NCBI GenBank assembly: GCA_004431415.1
Contig: QPMI01000429.1
Span: 1 to 64,000, forward strand
Origin: Cyanophora paradoxa
Taxonomy: Eukaryota; Glaucocystophyceae; Cyanophorales; Cyanophoraceae
DNA length: 64,000 nucleotides
Direction of reading: 5' to 3'
Part shown: positions 51,201 through 64,000 of the stretch, in pieces
Layout: every line of letters starts with the position of its first letter
Numbering within the stretch: the stretch's first letter is position 1
Program-made: the position numbers and the translations under genes
The notes under the pieces: model-generated
Databases searched by the model: none
What the model saw: only the letters and a program-made list of their open reading frames with translations
What the model was told of the DNA's origin: nothing

Positions 51201-54200
51201 CCGAGGCGCTGCCGCAGGAGCTTCGCCTCCGCCATCCGCGCCCGCAGCGCGCCGGGGCCGCCCCGCAGCAGCGCGTCGAGCGAGGGGCCCGGCCGCGGCT
51301 CCCCCGCCAGCTCCGGCAGGTACCCCGTCATGCAGAAGACCTGCCCCGGTCAGCGCCGGCGGGCGGGCGGCGGGCGGCAGGCGGCGGGGCGGGACCTCGA
51401 GCTGCGCGCGGGCGAGGGCGGCGTGGTCGACGGGCGGCACGAGGGCGCCGAAGACGCGCGACGGGTCCTCCGGCACTTGGATGATCTCCTTCGACCCCGC
51501 CACTGCCCCGGCCGGCGGCGTCGGCCCGCTGGCGCGGCGCCGGGCGGCTGGCGCACCGTCCGTGCAGACGACGGGGAGGCCGCAGAGGCCGGCCTCGCCC
51601 AGCGCGAGCGGCAGGCCCTCCGAGCGCGACGAGTTCAGCATCAGCCTGCGCGCCCGAGCCGTGAGAACGCGACCCGAACCCGAGAGCGGCACCCAGCTCA
51701 CCAGCCGCGGGGAAGCACGATAGGAGCATTGCCGAGACCGCAGAGCGTAACGTTCGTCTCGAGGCCGTTGGCCAGGATGAAGGCTCGACAGTCGGCGGCG
51801 TGCGCCGGGTCTGCGACGTGCAAAGTGTGAGGGCAAAACTTTAAATGTTTCGTGGTTTCTAACACAAATATACTCTTCCGCACCCTTTGTGGTGTCGCCG
51901 TAGACGAGGAGCTGGTACTCGCGCAGGCCGTACTCCTCCACAATCACCTGCAGTCGTTAGCGAGACGAGTCAGCTGACAGACTCGCTGATTCGCCAGCAG
52001 TTCTGATATGCTACCTTTGCGGCTTGAATGGCCGTCTTGATGTCCTTTAGCACGTTTACATGTGAGACCTGCTCGCGGAGTTCAGCTCTTAGCGTGCTTC
52101 GCGATGAGACGCCCGGAGGTGCTCCGCGCACCATCACGGACGTCGGGCGGGGTCGCTCGGACTCGCGGCGCGGGGCGAAGCGGCCCATCAGCATCCCGTT
52201 CACGACGGGCGAGAGCTTGCGCCGCATCGCCACCGTGCGCCCGTCGTGCCCACGGCCGCCCCCCATATGGGCCTCCCAATCACGATTGAACGTTGCACAG
52301 CAGGAAACGATCTGATCCGGAGCTGAGCAGGCGCGAAAGGACGGCATTATTGGTGGGTTCCGCACGGTGTCGGCTGCGTGATAGTTGACAAACATGGTAC
52401 CACGAAAGAAGCAACAGATTCCATATTTGACCTGTCAGTAATCCGAAATCCAAATAAAGGAAATTGATTCGCGAAGATCAAACGAAGGGAATTGATTCCA
52501 TTCGGAGCACGGACCCATTGGTGAAGACATTTGTCATCGTTCACGAAACGGATGAATTCACGGAATGCAATGCTATCTGTGGATCGATTAATTCCATGAA
52601 GACAAAAAACCGCACAAAAGCCAAGGAATTCGAATTAAGCGCACGGTCCCAGTTGATCATCCCGCTGCCGTGCATGACCTTCGCCGCAACGCCCAGCGCC
52701 CCCTGGATGCCTGCGAAAACACGAGAAGCACAACGGTGAGAGGCGGAGCGAAAACGGCACACGCGACAATGGCCGCCCTCGCACCGTGGTGTGAGGCGTG
52801 CGTCACGAGGTTGGCGACGGGCGTCGACCCGTACGGACGCAGCACGTGCCGCAGCATGTACTCGTACGCCGATTCCAGCTCCTCCACTGCCGGGAGGTGA
52901 GATTGCTCGACGAGTGACGCAGTGGGACCCACCGTTGCACATCTCGATGCGGGCGAAGGGGCCGCTCTGCGCCATGCGATATGCGTCCTCAAGCCTGCAT
53001 CGGACCGGATGAGCGTGCCATAAATCGCTAATGTGGCATTGCAAACTACAAAGGTACCAGAAGCGAGTGTAGACGGCGCGGGCCTCGGCGCTGCCGGCTG
53101 TCGCGTTGAAGTCGTACGTGCGCAGGTCTGGCGACCGGCTGTGGTTAGACTGAGGCAGCAAACACGGCGTGTAGGGGCGGACAGAGGGCGAAGTTGGCAT
53201 AGGCAACAATCGCGAGGTCGAGCTCGCGCCGCGTCGGGCGCGGGTTCGCGTGCAGCGCCAGCATCTGCACATTCAAGCCATGTCAGATGAAAGCGCCGTC
53301 GACGTCGCAAAGCAAGACGCGCGCACACGACGAAGGACGGGAACGAAGAAGCGGCGGATGACCCGGGAAGAGGTGCGCCAGCGCCGGGCGGCGAGCAGGC
53401 CGTACGGCAGCGTTGCCAGCTCGTGCTCTCCCTGTTGCGCCTCCGGAAGCTGCAGCGAACAGATTGAGGCGCGGAATGAGATCTAGAGCTAGTGCATACG
53501 CCGACGCACTCCGGTTGCGTGCCAGAGGGGCGTGAACTGCAGCGACCGCACATTGCGCGACACATTGTAGCCATCGGGCACGACTGCGAAAACCGTTTGC
53601 GTTCGCGCGCATGCATGTACAGAAATGAAATGTAGGGAAAGCGCACGGCGGGCCTCGGTGCCCAGCTCGATTGCGGCGTCCCACCGCAGACGCGGGAGAG
53701 TGTCCACCAGGTCGCGCCGGCACGCCGCCACGCCCTGCGCATTATGTGCGATCAGACGCCGAAAGCATCCGGAGCTATATCTAGCAGGCCTAGGGACGCA
53801 CGCCGCCGTCCATGGGCCAGGTGCCCGTGTCGACGTTCGTGACGGGCAGCGGGGCGGCCTCGTTCCAGCGCGCGAAGAGCGCCGGGTCGTCGGGATCGGC
53901 CCCCTCCGCCCCCGCCCCCGCCCCCGCCGGCGCCTCGGCCTCCGCGATCGAGTACCTGCGGCGCATCAGAGCGCGCCTCTGACGGGAACGACGGGGCGCA
54001 CCGCTGCGACGCGCCGCCGCGGCACATGTCGAACAGGTCCGACGTGCGGAGGGCCATGAGCGTCCGCACGCCCTGCGCGGCGTCAGACAATCGCCAAACG
54101 CGCGCGGGGGCCGAGCGCGCCTCGTTGTTGAACGCGATCGCAGCGACGATGTCCGATTCGCGCTCCTGCAGCTCCGCGCGGGCCGCCTCCAGCAGACCCC

Positions 54201-57200
54201 AGTCCCGCAGCCGCCAGTACCGCCGCAGCATCGGCTCTGCCCGCAGCAGCGCCTCGTCCCACTGCCGTGCCTGGGCTCCATCCACCGCGCCCTGCACCAC
54301 AAATCAGCGATAGAAGCTCAATTTAAATGAAATGTATCACCGCACCGCGGCCCAGGCGCGCCAGAGCGCGGTTCGCGCCTTCGCAGTCGGCATCGCCCCC
54401 GACGCGACGCTCCGAAAACGGCGCTTGCGACGCCAGCCCCGAGGCGGCTTCTCGAACTCTTCTCGATCACTCGAGCTCGGAAGCGGGGCAAGGAGATCCT
54501 CCTGCCGCAAGTGTCGGTGAAGCTCGCCGACTCTTTGCGGCGACGACTGCGGTTGCACCTGATAGATGGAGGCGACGTGCTGGAGGCGGGAAATCAGTCC
54601 AAGCGTGTCTTTCGCAACCTGCGAACAGATTTCGCGCCAAAGTCCTCGTAATCGGGCATGCGAGAGCACGAATGCTCACCAGCTCCGGCGTCTCACACGG
54701 CTCGCCTGTGTCTGCATTCACCTGCAAAAACGTGAATTGCATTCGGAAAGAGCTCGAGATCACGCAGACGCACCGTGCCAATGCGCGCGTGGCTGGGGTG
54801 GCCCCACGAGTACGTCGTCCGCAAGGTTGGCACCCCTTCCTCACGCACTTCGACCTGCGTCCGATGTAAGAAGGGCGGGCCCGGATATCTACACTGGGGA
54901 CGTCAGACCTGCTTGAGGAGGAGGGTGTGGGGGTACAGCTCGACGAAAAGGGCGCCCGTGCGACGCGGGCCGAGCGGCACGCCGGCGTACTCGGCGGCCA
55001 CCGCGTGCGAGTCGGCCAGCGGATCATCGCTTGGAAAGCTGTGGAAAGCCGAGACGGGCTGCGGAGAGCTCTTGTCCCACGACGGCCGCACGTACACCAC
55101 AGCCGCCACCTCGCGTCCCGTCGCGTCGTACCGCACCTCCTGCGACCGCCTCAGTCCTTTGAGCACAGCGAAAAACTGACCAGCGCGCCTGCACAAGTCC
55201 CGCTGGGCGCGGCTCTCCGTCCTTCAGAAGCGGCTCCTCGAACATCTGGCAGCAAGAACGAATCTTAAGAACGAAACGGGTTGAGCAACCCTGTTTCGAG
55301 AGCACCTCGCCCTGGTAGACGCGCTTGGCGCTGGGGACGTGCTCGGGGAATCCCTGCGGGGCGGTCAGGGGGGATGCAAGCAGGCAAATTGTTGAGCTTG
55401 CCTCACGGGAACCGTCATACGAGTAGAAGGCGGTCCATTGGACGGCGTTGCTGCGGTAGTGCAGGCGGCGGCGGATGCGCCCGTCGCCATCGTACTCGGC
55501 CCGCACGAAGGAGCACTCGCAGCCGGCCAGCGAGAGCGCAGCCTTGCCGCCCTCCTTGCCCGAGGCGACCCCGACGTGGCCCACGCACGTCCGTTTCGGC
55601 TCCCTGCGGCGCGTCGGCGGAGGGCGGCGCTGGCGGCGGGGCGGGCCGCACGCGTCGAGGAGGCCCGGGAGGACGTGGACGGCGAGCACGCGGCCCGCCT
55701 CGTCGGGCGCCCGCCGCACGAAGCCCGTCACCGGCCCCTGTATGGCGAGTGAGGCACGATGGGCGCAGTGGGCGACATGCGCACGTCGAACAGGTTGCAC
55801 TGGACAGCGGCGACGAGGCCGTCGCGGCGGAGCTCGCGGCGGTAGATGCCGCGCTCAATTGCGCGCTGCAGCGCCCGCAGCTTCGGCGAGAGTGCCATGG
55901 CGATACCCCAGAAGAGGGCCTCCGCGACGGGCCGGGCCGCCGCGTGCACCAGCAGCATCAGGTGCGATGCCAGCCTGCCGCTCTATCAATGATGGCGCAA
56001 AACATGCACAAGGAATTCGCGAGTGCGCACGGGTAGAGAGGCCAGGCGAGGCAGCCAGCGCGGACAGCGGCGTCGGGCCCCGGCTCGCGCGGCCCGTGCA
56101 GCGCGTAGCCGTACCTGCGACCGCGCTCAGCATCTCTACGAAGCGAAACTTCTGCAGCAAGAACACGGACTCGGCGGGGAATGAGGGGTCGCCCGTGATG
56201 GCGAGGAACCAGAGGCGAGCGATGAGCTGCACGGGCGTCAAACCGGCGAGGCGCGTGGCGCGGACCGCGCACGTGCAGCTGCTCCAGCGCCCGCGCCGCG
56301 AGCGAGTCCGGCGCCCGCGGCAGCCGCACGTACAGCTCCTCGGGTGCCAGCCGCCCGCCCTCCTGTGTTACCGATTCGGAAAAGGAATTCGCGCACATGA
56401 ACAGTGAACTCACGAGGGGCTTCGGGGCGGCCTCCGGCTCCGGCAGCTCCAGGGCGGGCGCCTCGGCGGGCCTCGCTGCGGCCTCCTCCCGCGCCGCGCG
56501 CCCGATCGCGTGCGCGAGGCGTGCCAGCAGCCGCCCGCGCTCTGTGAAAACAATTTAAGCACGTTCTTGGAAAACATGGATCGACGAGAGCGCACCGCAG
56601 GCCTCGCGCCACGCGGCGGGCTCGACGGGGCGGCCGTACAGCTCCGCGAGGGCGGCGCGCAGGGCGGCCTCCCCAGCGGCGATGGCGGCTCGCCTGACAC
56701 TCCCCGCGAGACACGCGAGGGCGACGGCGCGGGCGCCCCACGGCAGATCCGCCCAGCGCCGGTCCACGTCGACCCCCGCCAGCGCCGCCGCCGCTGCAGA
56801 GGAGTGCGCCCGCGCCGCTAGAGCTGCCAGTGCACCGCCATCGCAGCGCCGCAGCTGCGGCAGGAAGCGGGCGGGGACGTAGTCCGGCGCCGGCGGATCC
56901 TGCTCGCTCAGCAGAAGCTCGGCGGCTGTGGCGCCCGTGCCGCCGGGCGCGTCATCGTCCGCCGGGCCGAACGCAGCGGCCTCCGGGTCGACCCGCCGGC
57001 GCGCCTTGTCGAGCGCGTGCAGCATCAGCTCCGCCACCGCCGCCGCAGCGGGGCGCTCCCCGACCGCCGCCTCCGACACGAACAGCCGCGCCTGCATTGA
57101 GCTGTCGGCGACAGCTGAGCTGCCGCATACTCTGACGGGGGCGCACCGGCGAGGAGCGGTGGTACCAGCCAGCAGGCACGTACAGCGCCGCCAGCGGGTA

Positions 57201-60200
57201 CCTGCGAGTCGTTCAGTTTTGAAATATATATATATATATACAACTCTTTATCGAATTGTGAAACGTGGCGCACCGTCCGGCAACGGCGAGGCCGCTGACG
57301 AGTGCATGCGACCCGTCGACTGCAGCGAATGCTTCCGACACGACAGAAACCTGCGGCCGCCGCCAAATCAACGGAAGATCCCCGACGTCAGTCCGCAACA
57401 GTGCGCACCTGAAGCCCCTCGCCATCGGCGAGGGCGTCGTGGGCCTCGGCGAGCAGCTCGGGCCCCGCCGGCACGGCGCTCAGCAGCGCCGAGTGGAAGC
57501 CGCCCCGCCCGAGGCGCCGCGACGCCAGCCCGCACAGGAAGGACGCGGCGGCGCGGACGGCGCTGGAGACAACGCGGACGCCGGAGCCCGGGCCGGCCCT
57601 CGCGAGGCGCGCGGCGAGGGCGCCGATCTCCTCCGGCGCGGCGGGGCACGGCTGCCCGACGAGCCGCACCGCCACGCAGCGAGCGCCCCGCTCCGCCTCC
57701 GCCGCCTCCTGCGCGGTCGCCATGAGCGCCGGCGACGCGGGATGTCTCGGGCGGGGCGGGCGTGCCTTCGGGTCCGGGTCGTCGAAGCGGGCGGCCCGGC
57801 GGGAGAGGAGCGGGATGCCGTCGAACCATCCGTGCGCCCCCTCGAGGTACAGGAGCAGCTGTAGCAAAACATCAGCAATATGAAGGTAGAAAAGAATGTA
57901 CGCAGACGGAGAGACCTTGATAAAGAAGACACCCGCCCAGGCTCCAGCGAGGGGGGCCAAGAGGGCGTAGTCCAAATCGTTCGTCATCTTCACTGCACGG
58001 TGTATTAAGGTTGAGCATGGGCGCAGGAAGATTTGCGAGACAGAGCGTGCACCGGCGATGGAGCCTGCGGGGAAGCCGACACAGCAGCCAGCGGCGTAGG
58101 CCCATGCGACTTTGATCTTCTTCACGTGCTCCTCCGTCCACTGACGCAGGTGCCGCGTCAAGAAATAACCTGTTACGCGCGGGGGTGCACAGACCTGCAG
58201 CCAGCAGCAGCGATAGAAGATGTCGCTGAAGTACAAGACCTGTTTGGAGATAAGCGCGTGAGACTCTCGTGAACGACATTCGACAGCAAATGCCGCGCTG
58301 CGCGCCTGCAGGCCGAAGAAGGCGACACAGGCAACAGCATAGAGGACCCAGCCCCGCGTGTGAAAGTAGCCGCTGCGCAACGGTCACGATCCGGAGGTCG
58401 CGATTGTGGACGGAAGGCGGTACAGGGCGCACGAAGAGCTTTCGGTGAAGTACAAGAGGGCAGCCCCGAGGCCGGACACGAATGCACTGACAAGCCCGAG
58501 GCGCTGCGCACGGCTGGTAAACATGAAGCAGGTCACGGAGAATATTCTGACGCTGCGATCCGCACGGCGATTTCAGAGAAGAACAGGCGGTTGCGCTGCC
58601 GCTCCTCGTGCAGCATCACTTCCTGCGGCGTGGCGCCGTCCACCCCCACCCGCAGCTGCGATCGTCAGGTCAGCACTTGCGAAACCTTGTGTTGAAATAT
58701 AAATTCTAAGAAAGAGAGCAGACCCGATTCCAGGAGCGGGCGAGGCGCGGAAGGCGGGCCCACGTGGTCTCCATCATGCAGACCATGAAGATCAGCACGA
58801 AGACCGCCACATTAGTGCTGGCCTGAGAAAATGCAGCTCACTCAATAGACACACTTCTCTAATCATAAACATAGAAAACTGGCACACATTGTACTGCATC
58901 GATCCCAAAAGCGGTGCGTGGAAAAAGCGAACAAGGCGGTCCGAGAAGAGAAGAGCGAAGAAGAGCGCGCCCGCAATCGCCTACAAATTAAAGATGCGTT
59001 ATTCGAGGTTTTCCGAAATGCTCCCATGCACGCGTCCTGGCGCACGTGAGGAAGCGTTGCGTCGAAAACCGCCCCGCCGCGGTGCAGCCCGTCCACGCGA
59101 CGCTTGAGGGTCGTGGCCGCGACGCCCTCTCGCAGCAGCTCGTCCCACTGCCGCGTGAATGCCCGTGGCGGCTCCTTGCCCGCGTACCCCTACTGGTCGT
59201 CAAACCGAATCGCAAACGAGAACACAACTACACGCACCGCAGCCCACAACACGATTCCGCGCTCAGCATCTACGCGACCATCAGTCCAACAATATGATAT
59301 TAATGGTTCTTCTCCAAAAATCATCAGCTACACAATTGACGCACCGAAATTACGCGCCCTCGGAAGAACAAGCTAAATCATCGGAAAGAAAGATTCAGAA
59401 AAGATGGAACTGGTTTTGTTAGACTAGTACTTGAGCACCTCATCGAAAGTCGCCGGCCCAGCGAGAAACGGAAACCAGCGCCCCATGAACCTCCCCCGAT
59501 GAGCCGCCTGTGCACACTCTGCAGCGAATTTCGCCTGCCGCGCGCCCATTTGCCACAGTCAAGTAACAAGCATGCTATGGCGCACCCGAGCATCTGCAAG
59601 GAAACTGTCCCGGGCCTTGCGAGCGGCTTCTAGCGCCTCGCTGTCCTTCGCCACCTCCACAGTGAGCAGCGTCCCCTCCGCACGCGTCCACCACTCCAGA
59701 CACTGCAATGCGATTTCAGATGGGAACCACGAGCGATTGCAATGTTGGGGAGAATTCGAATGCACGGCAGCGTTGTCGGCGGCCTCGTTGCTTGACTTGA
59801 GCGGTGCGGGGGGATGACCCGTGCGCCGCGCGTACCACTGCAGATACTGTGAGGTTTATGGAAATGCAAGGTGGAAAAGAACTCACGGCAATCACATCGG
59901 CTTCGGCGGTGGGCTTAATGGTGTTGAAGGCCGTGTTGCGATGCTGCAATTGCGCGGCGGTGAAGAAGCCTAGAAGGGCGTCGGCGACAGTCAGAGCGAC
60001 GAGGTGGTTGTACTCGCGGCGCCAGACGTCGCCGTGCTGCACGTTGTAATCGAGAAGAAGGGAGCAGAAGACGGCGGCGAGTGCGGAAGCGATAATTGCA
60101 TGGCCCTCGGCCGACTTCCAAGCTGAAGAGCCCGTCGGATGCAGGGCGTAGAGCACTGCCGTCAGCGACACGAAGAAAGAGAACAGCAGCACGTAGACAA

Positions 60201-63200
60201 AGAAGACGGCCGCGAGCCGCCCGTCATCGAACTGCGACGAGGCTTCACATTACAGAACACAGGCAGAATGCATAATTAGAGACGGACGGCGTAGAAGACA
60301 GCGACGGCGGTGCCGCCTCCACCGACGAAGTACAGAACGAGGGAGGCCTGCAAAGGTGTCGGGGGGAGGGATTGCATCAAGATCGGGGGACCGCGGACGA
60401 GGGCCATTTGCGAGATGGAGGCCGACATGAGGGAGTACGAGGCCTGGAACTTGTACGCGTACACCAGCAGCGCCAGTCCCTGCACAGAATGTCGCCCAGA
60501 AAATCCGAAAGAGAGCAACCGCGAAATACCTGTGAGGTTGCAGCTGCGAAAAAGAGAGAGACGTAGAGTGCAATGTTTAGACAGATGCCGACGGTTGGCT
60601 CTAGTTTGCGAGAGTTGAAGGGACCAACACCCAGTGCCGCGAACAGAGTAAGTTGCAGTAGAAGCGGTATCTGACGAGAACGAATTATAAACCTTCCTAT
60701 CTGCAGAGAATAAATGCCGTTCAAACCTGAAAAAAGACACCGTCGATGAACTTTTTGATGTGAAGCGTAATTGATCCCTTGACTGTCGGCTGACGGGGCG
60801 CAGGCCAAAGGATGTCGGGGTCTGGATCCTCCTCGATCAAGCGCCTCCGTACCTGCGAAAACGAGTTTTGGCCACGTGCGCCACGCAGCTCAATGCAAGG
60901 AAAGAAAGTAAATCCTGTCTGCATGCACCCGCTCATGGAGGAGGTTCTCGCAGAGTCTGTACTTCGACAGGCCGAATACGCGCTCAGCTTGCTCTCCACG
61001 CACGCCCATCCATTCCAAGTAGAACGCTATAGATGGGCGTATCGATGAGAAATCTATAGAAACAAAAGTACGACGTTTATCTCCATGTGACGCACTCGTT
61101 GCGTCGGTTATGTTGACGAAGTCTGCACGGGAAGCGAATGATCAGCAGCTGAACTGCACCTCCATTGAAAGGAAATTAAAACGAACATGGAGAGGACAAA
61201 GCTCGGTCCCGGCACGTCACCTCCAGCTCGTCGAATGCACTGCGCTCGATCAGCGGGCGTGTCCATGCTTTCCGACAAACCTCGCTCACCATGCTCGGAG
61301 AGCCGCAATCGGGGCTGCGATCACATCCCGCGCGGCGGCGCCCGGTGGACTGCAGCACACGTCGCAGCCGACGGCGAGCGCAGCCAGCAGCGGCCGCAGC
61401 GTCTCCGCCATCACCTTGGGCTGCCACAGTGACCGCCGCACCAACTGCAGCCACGGGTCGTCCGCCCCGCGCTCCTCAGCCTGTCGAATCGCCTTCGTGC
61501 TGCGCTGCGTGAGCGGCGCTTCAAGATCGACGGGCGGGGTGCGCACGTGGCGCGGCCCCGCGCAGAGCTCCGAAGGCCGTGCGAGGACAGTCGGGCGAGC
61601 GCGGCCGCCAGGACGCAGCGCTCCACCGATGCGAGCGCCGTCCGCTCCTCTGGGGGCAGGCGCTCGTCACGCTCCACCGCCTCCGCCCGCGGCGCGCAGC
61701 TCAGCACCAAGGCCTGCAGACCGCGCCGGTCAGGCATGCGTCTGCGAAATATCATGAAAGCAGGTCCATCTCATACCTGGAGCTCTCGTAGCGACGCGAG
61801 GAGGACCTCCGCCCGCGTCGTGTCGCTCAGGGGCACCGCCTCGCGGCTGTCACTCTCTTCGTCCCTCCCCGACGGCCGCCGCGCCATCGCGCTCTGCCGC
61901 ATCCGTTGGCGGCAGAAGGGTGAGGGGAGAACAGAAAATGCAAGCGCACCAGCAGCCGCGCCTGCGCCGGCGGGTAGCCAGCAGCGCGCAGCGCGCAGAA
62001 GAGGACCGCCTCCGCCACGTTTGGGTGCGCATGCGGCTCCGGCGGCCGCCGCACGTACACTGCGCCACTAATCACGTCGGCGCCAGCAGACGCCGCTGGG
62101 GAGGACGGGCACCGTGCAGGGCGGGCGGGTCGGCCTCGATCTCCGCGACGGCAAAGAACCGCTGCGGGCCCTCCGCTGTGTCCACCGCGAGGCTCACGTG
62201 GTCTGGCCCAGCCACGTCATCGCAAATGCGCGTTTAGACCGAAAGGCGCCGCACCCGAGGACCAGACGTGGACAGTGGGCCCCGGACGGCCCTCGCCCCT
62301 CCGCAGTGCCTCCACCACCCGCTGCAGCAGCCGGAAAGGCGCCGCCCCCGCGAGCGGGCCGCTGGCCGCGAACGGCCCCAGCAGTGGAGCGTGGGGCGAT
62401 GCATCTGCGGCCGCCGCCTCCAGCAACGCGATCGCCTCCCGCATTTCTAGCTGTAGCAGCGGTCGCTGCGGGTTCTTCTCCGTCCTGCGGCGCGTCAACG
62501 GCTCCCGCGTGACCGCGGTGCATTTCCGCACCACGCACCCGCCCTCAAAGGCCTGCACACGGGCTCAGTTATGGCGGGCGGCGCGAGAGTGGAAACGAAA
62601 GCCTTCACCTCCGCAACGCGAGGGGCGGAGATCTGCAGCAGCGTGCCGCCGATGCGCAGGGCTCGCTGGACAGCGATGACTCGCCGTATCGCCGCCTCGC
62701 TCGGCACCCCGCAGCAGAGCTCCCACTGCCCGATCGCCGCCGCCCCGCCGCCCCAGCCCCAGTCGCTCGCGCCTGCGTCCTCCGGATCCCCCGTCCACGT
62801 CGCCGGAAGCTGCAGCGTCGTCGACACGACGCCGCTCTGGGCATCGTTGTCCGTGCTGCCCGCGAGCTCAGACATGACATCACTCTCCGCGGCCGCCGCC
62901 TGATGCAGGAGGGTGACCGCCTCCCGACCCGCGCCGGCCTCCTCGAGCGCCGCTGCGCTCTCCGCTAGCCACGCCGTCCACTTCCGCTCCGCTTCCGCTG
63001 CGCCGCACTCGTCATTGCGCGCCAGCACCGAGAAAGAAGGGCAGGACGCACGGCGCTCGGCGAGGCGATGGGCGGCGGTGGCGAGGGCTTCGGCAATCGG
63101 CGCGGAGAGGCATGAGGTGGCCGCCGCCGGCCCCCCCGCCTCCTCGCGCGTGAGCAGATGCTCGGGGACGCCCGGCAGGCCTCCCGCCCGCTCCCCCGCG

Positions 63201-64000
63201 GCGTCCAAGCGCCGAACCTGCCGCGACTTCCCGTGAGCGGCCCGCGCGATATCGATGCGGCCAAAAGGCGACGGACCTGTGGGTCCGAGGAGAGGAGGGC
63301 CAGCGGCGAGGGCCCGAGCCGCAGCGGGCGGACGGCGCCGAGGTCCTTGAAGGTCGGGTCGCTCGAGAAGTAGCCCGCGATGGGGTACTCGCTCGTCAGG
63401 TTCGCGAAGCGCCGCACCACCTCCGGCCGCGCGTGCTGCTCGCTCGGCGCGACGCCCACCGCCAGCACCACGAACCCCGCCCGCGTCCGCATCTCCTCCA
63501 GCAGCTGCCGCCCGGCCCCGTCAGCGGCGCCCCTTGCGCCTCGCGATCGCCCCGCGCAGCTTACCTCGTCGCGGTACTCCCGTGTCTTCCGCCACGCCTC
63601 GCCGTACCAGACCCTGCGAGGATCCGGTGGTCCGGAGTCAGCAGTCGCCGTCGGCGCTGGATCGGGGTCGGGGCGACGCGCACCGCGGCGAGCCGTCGGG
63701 GTTTATGCAGAGGTCCGTGAGGAGGACGCCCGCAAGCAGCGCGCGGGCCGCTGGCTGCCGGAAGACCGCCGGCCCGTCCTCGAGGAAGAGCAGCGGGCGC
63801 TCGCCGAGGGGCTTCTGCTCTGCCAGCTGCTCCAGCAGGGCCGCCACCGCGCTCGGCGACTTGGCCGACTCCACGCCCGCGAGCAGCACTCCATCGAATC
63901 CTTTCGCCTCCGCCTCCTTCCAGCGCTCTGCGCACTCGGCGTCGGCTCACGGGCGCACTTTTGATCCCGCGCCGCCAGCGCACCGAAGACGTCTTCGGCA
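48285..64000 (-). CDS. Giant membrane protein with GT4-family glycosyltransferase domain, copy B (5' end beyond window)
   Basis: A tandem paralogue of the gene at 30,666-46,824, offset by 17.72 kb at its 5' side and 17.80 kb near the glycosyltransferase exons. The GT core is the same (YQLLVYGDTTKGAEEYI, NVTLCGLGNAPIVLPRGW, SRSEGLPLALGEAGLCGLP) with introns at 51,948-52,014 and near 51,650-51,705. Exons are nearly identical to copy A but introns differ, for example at 52,430-52,640. One exon has FREFIRFVNDDKCLHQWVR where copy A has YREFLRYMNDDKFFHQWVR. The Pro-rich tail differs most and ends DPAALRRGPRRLQLTE. Frame changes in the tail near 49,330 may be real or sequencing errors. The first exons lie to the right of the window. 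Confidence 0.7.

Noticed and set aside
48782-51331. 849-codon open frame as a single exon
   Set aside because: It is in the conserved frame only in parts; between ~51,170 and 50,740 the residues conserved with copy A lie in other frames.
57226-57241. TATA-like run as a promoter
   Set aside because: It is a short TA microsatellite inside an intron of glycosyltransferase copy B, absent from the same place in copy A.
1-64000. tRNA or rRNA genes
   Set aside because: I saw no rRNA-like stretch or convincing cloverleaf with a T-loop consensus; a dedicated scan was not possible.

Overview
The window is a junction between two very different kinds of DNA. Bases 1 to about 20,080 are AT-rich, compact and almost intron-free, and encode a small double-jelly-roll DNA virus of the polinton-like virus (PLV) type. 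Bases about 20,080 to 64,000 are GC-rich and carry intron-rich eukaryotic genes (GT...AG introns, often with an unusual GTGCG donor). The simplest reading is a viral element integrated in, or assembled next to, the nuclear genome of a GC-rich unicellular eukaryote such as an alga or other protist. I cannot name the species.

Viral part (minus strand to 7,962, then mixed). In order it holds a small ORF, a primase plus superfamily 3 helicase, two paralogous basic proteins, a small acidic protein, a coiled-coil protein, an A32-like packaging ATPase, the likely major capsid protein, and two related penton/minor-capsid proteins placed head to head. Next come a patatin-like phospholipase fused to a discoidin-like domain, and a very large fibre gene with phage-like repeats. 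Four further fibre proteins share an N-terminal module but carry different C-terminal heads, two of them C1q-like. The block ends with a zinc-ribbon protein and a SpeD-like (AdoMet decarboxylase family) enzyme. The right end is a 1.2-kb non-coding block of repeats. The first ~135 bases of the window are an inverted copy of part of it, so the window opens inside the left terminal inverted repeat. No protein-primed polymerase B or integrase is visible. Most of the larger viral genes are interrupted by one-base frameshifts, which means either a decaying copy or uncorrected indel errors.

Junction. A 28-bp perfect inverted repeat with a 17-nt GC-rich loop (20,006-20,078) lies exactly where composition changes. 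A host-like minus-strand ORF runs into it and stops there.

Host part. A two-repeat MYB transcription factor (22,114-24,155, +) is followed by a multicopper oxidase of the CotA/bilirubin-oxidase type, with all four copper motifs recoverable across introns (25,288-30,279, +). Then come two tandem copies, about 17.7 kb apart, of a huge minus-strand membrane protein gene ending in a GT4-family glycosyltransferase domain and a Pro/Ala/Glu-rich tail (30,666-46,824 and 48,285-64,000; the second is cut by the window edge). The space between them holds simple and tandem repeats. Exons of the two copies are nearly identical while introns have diverged, so comparing them defines the gene structure.
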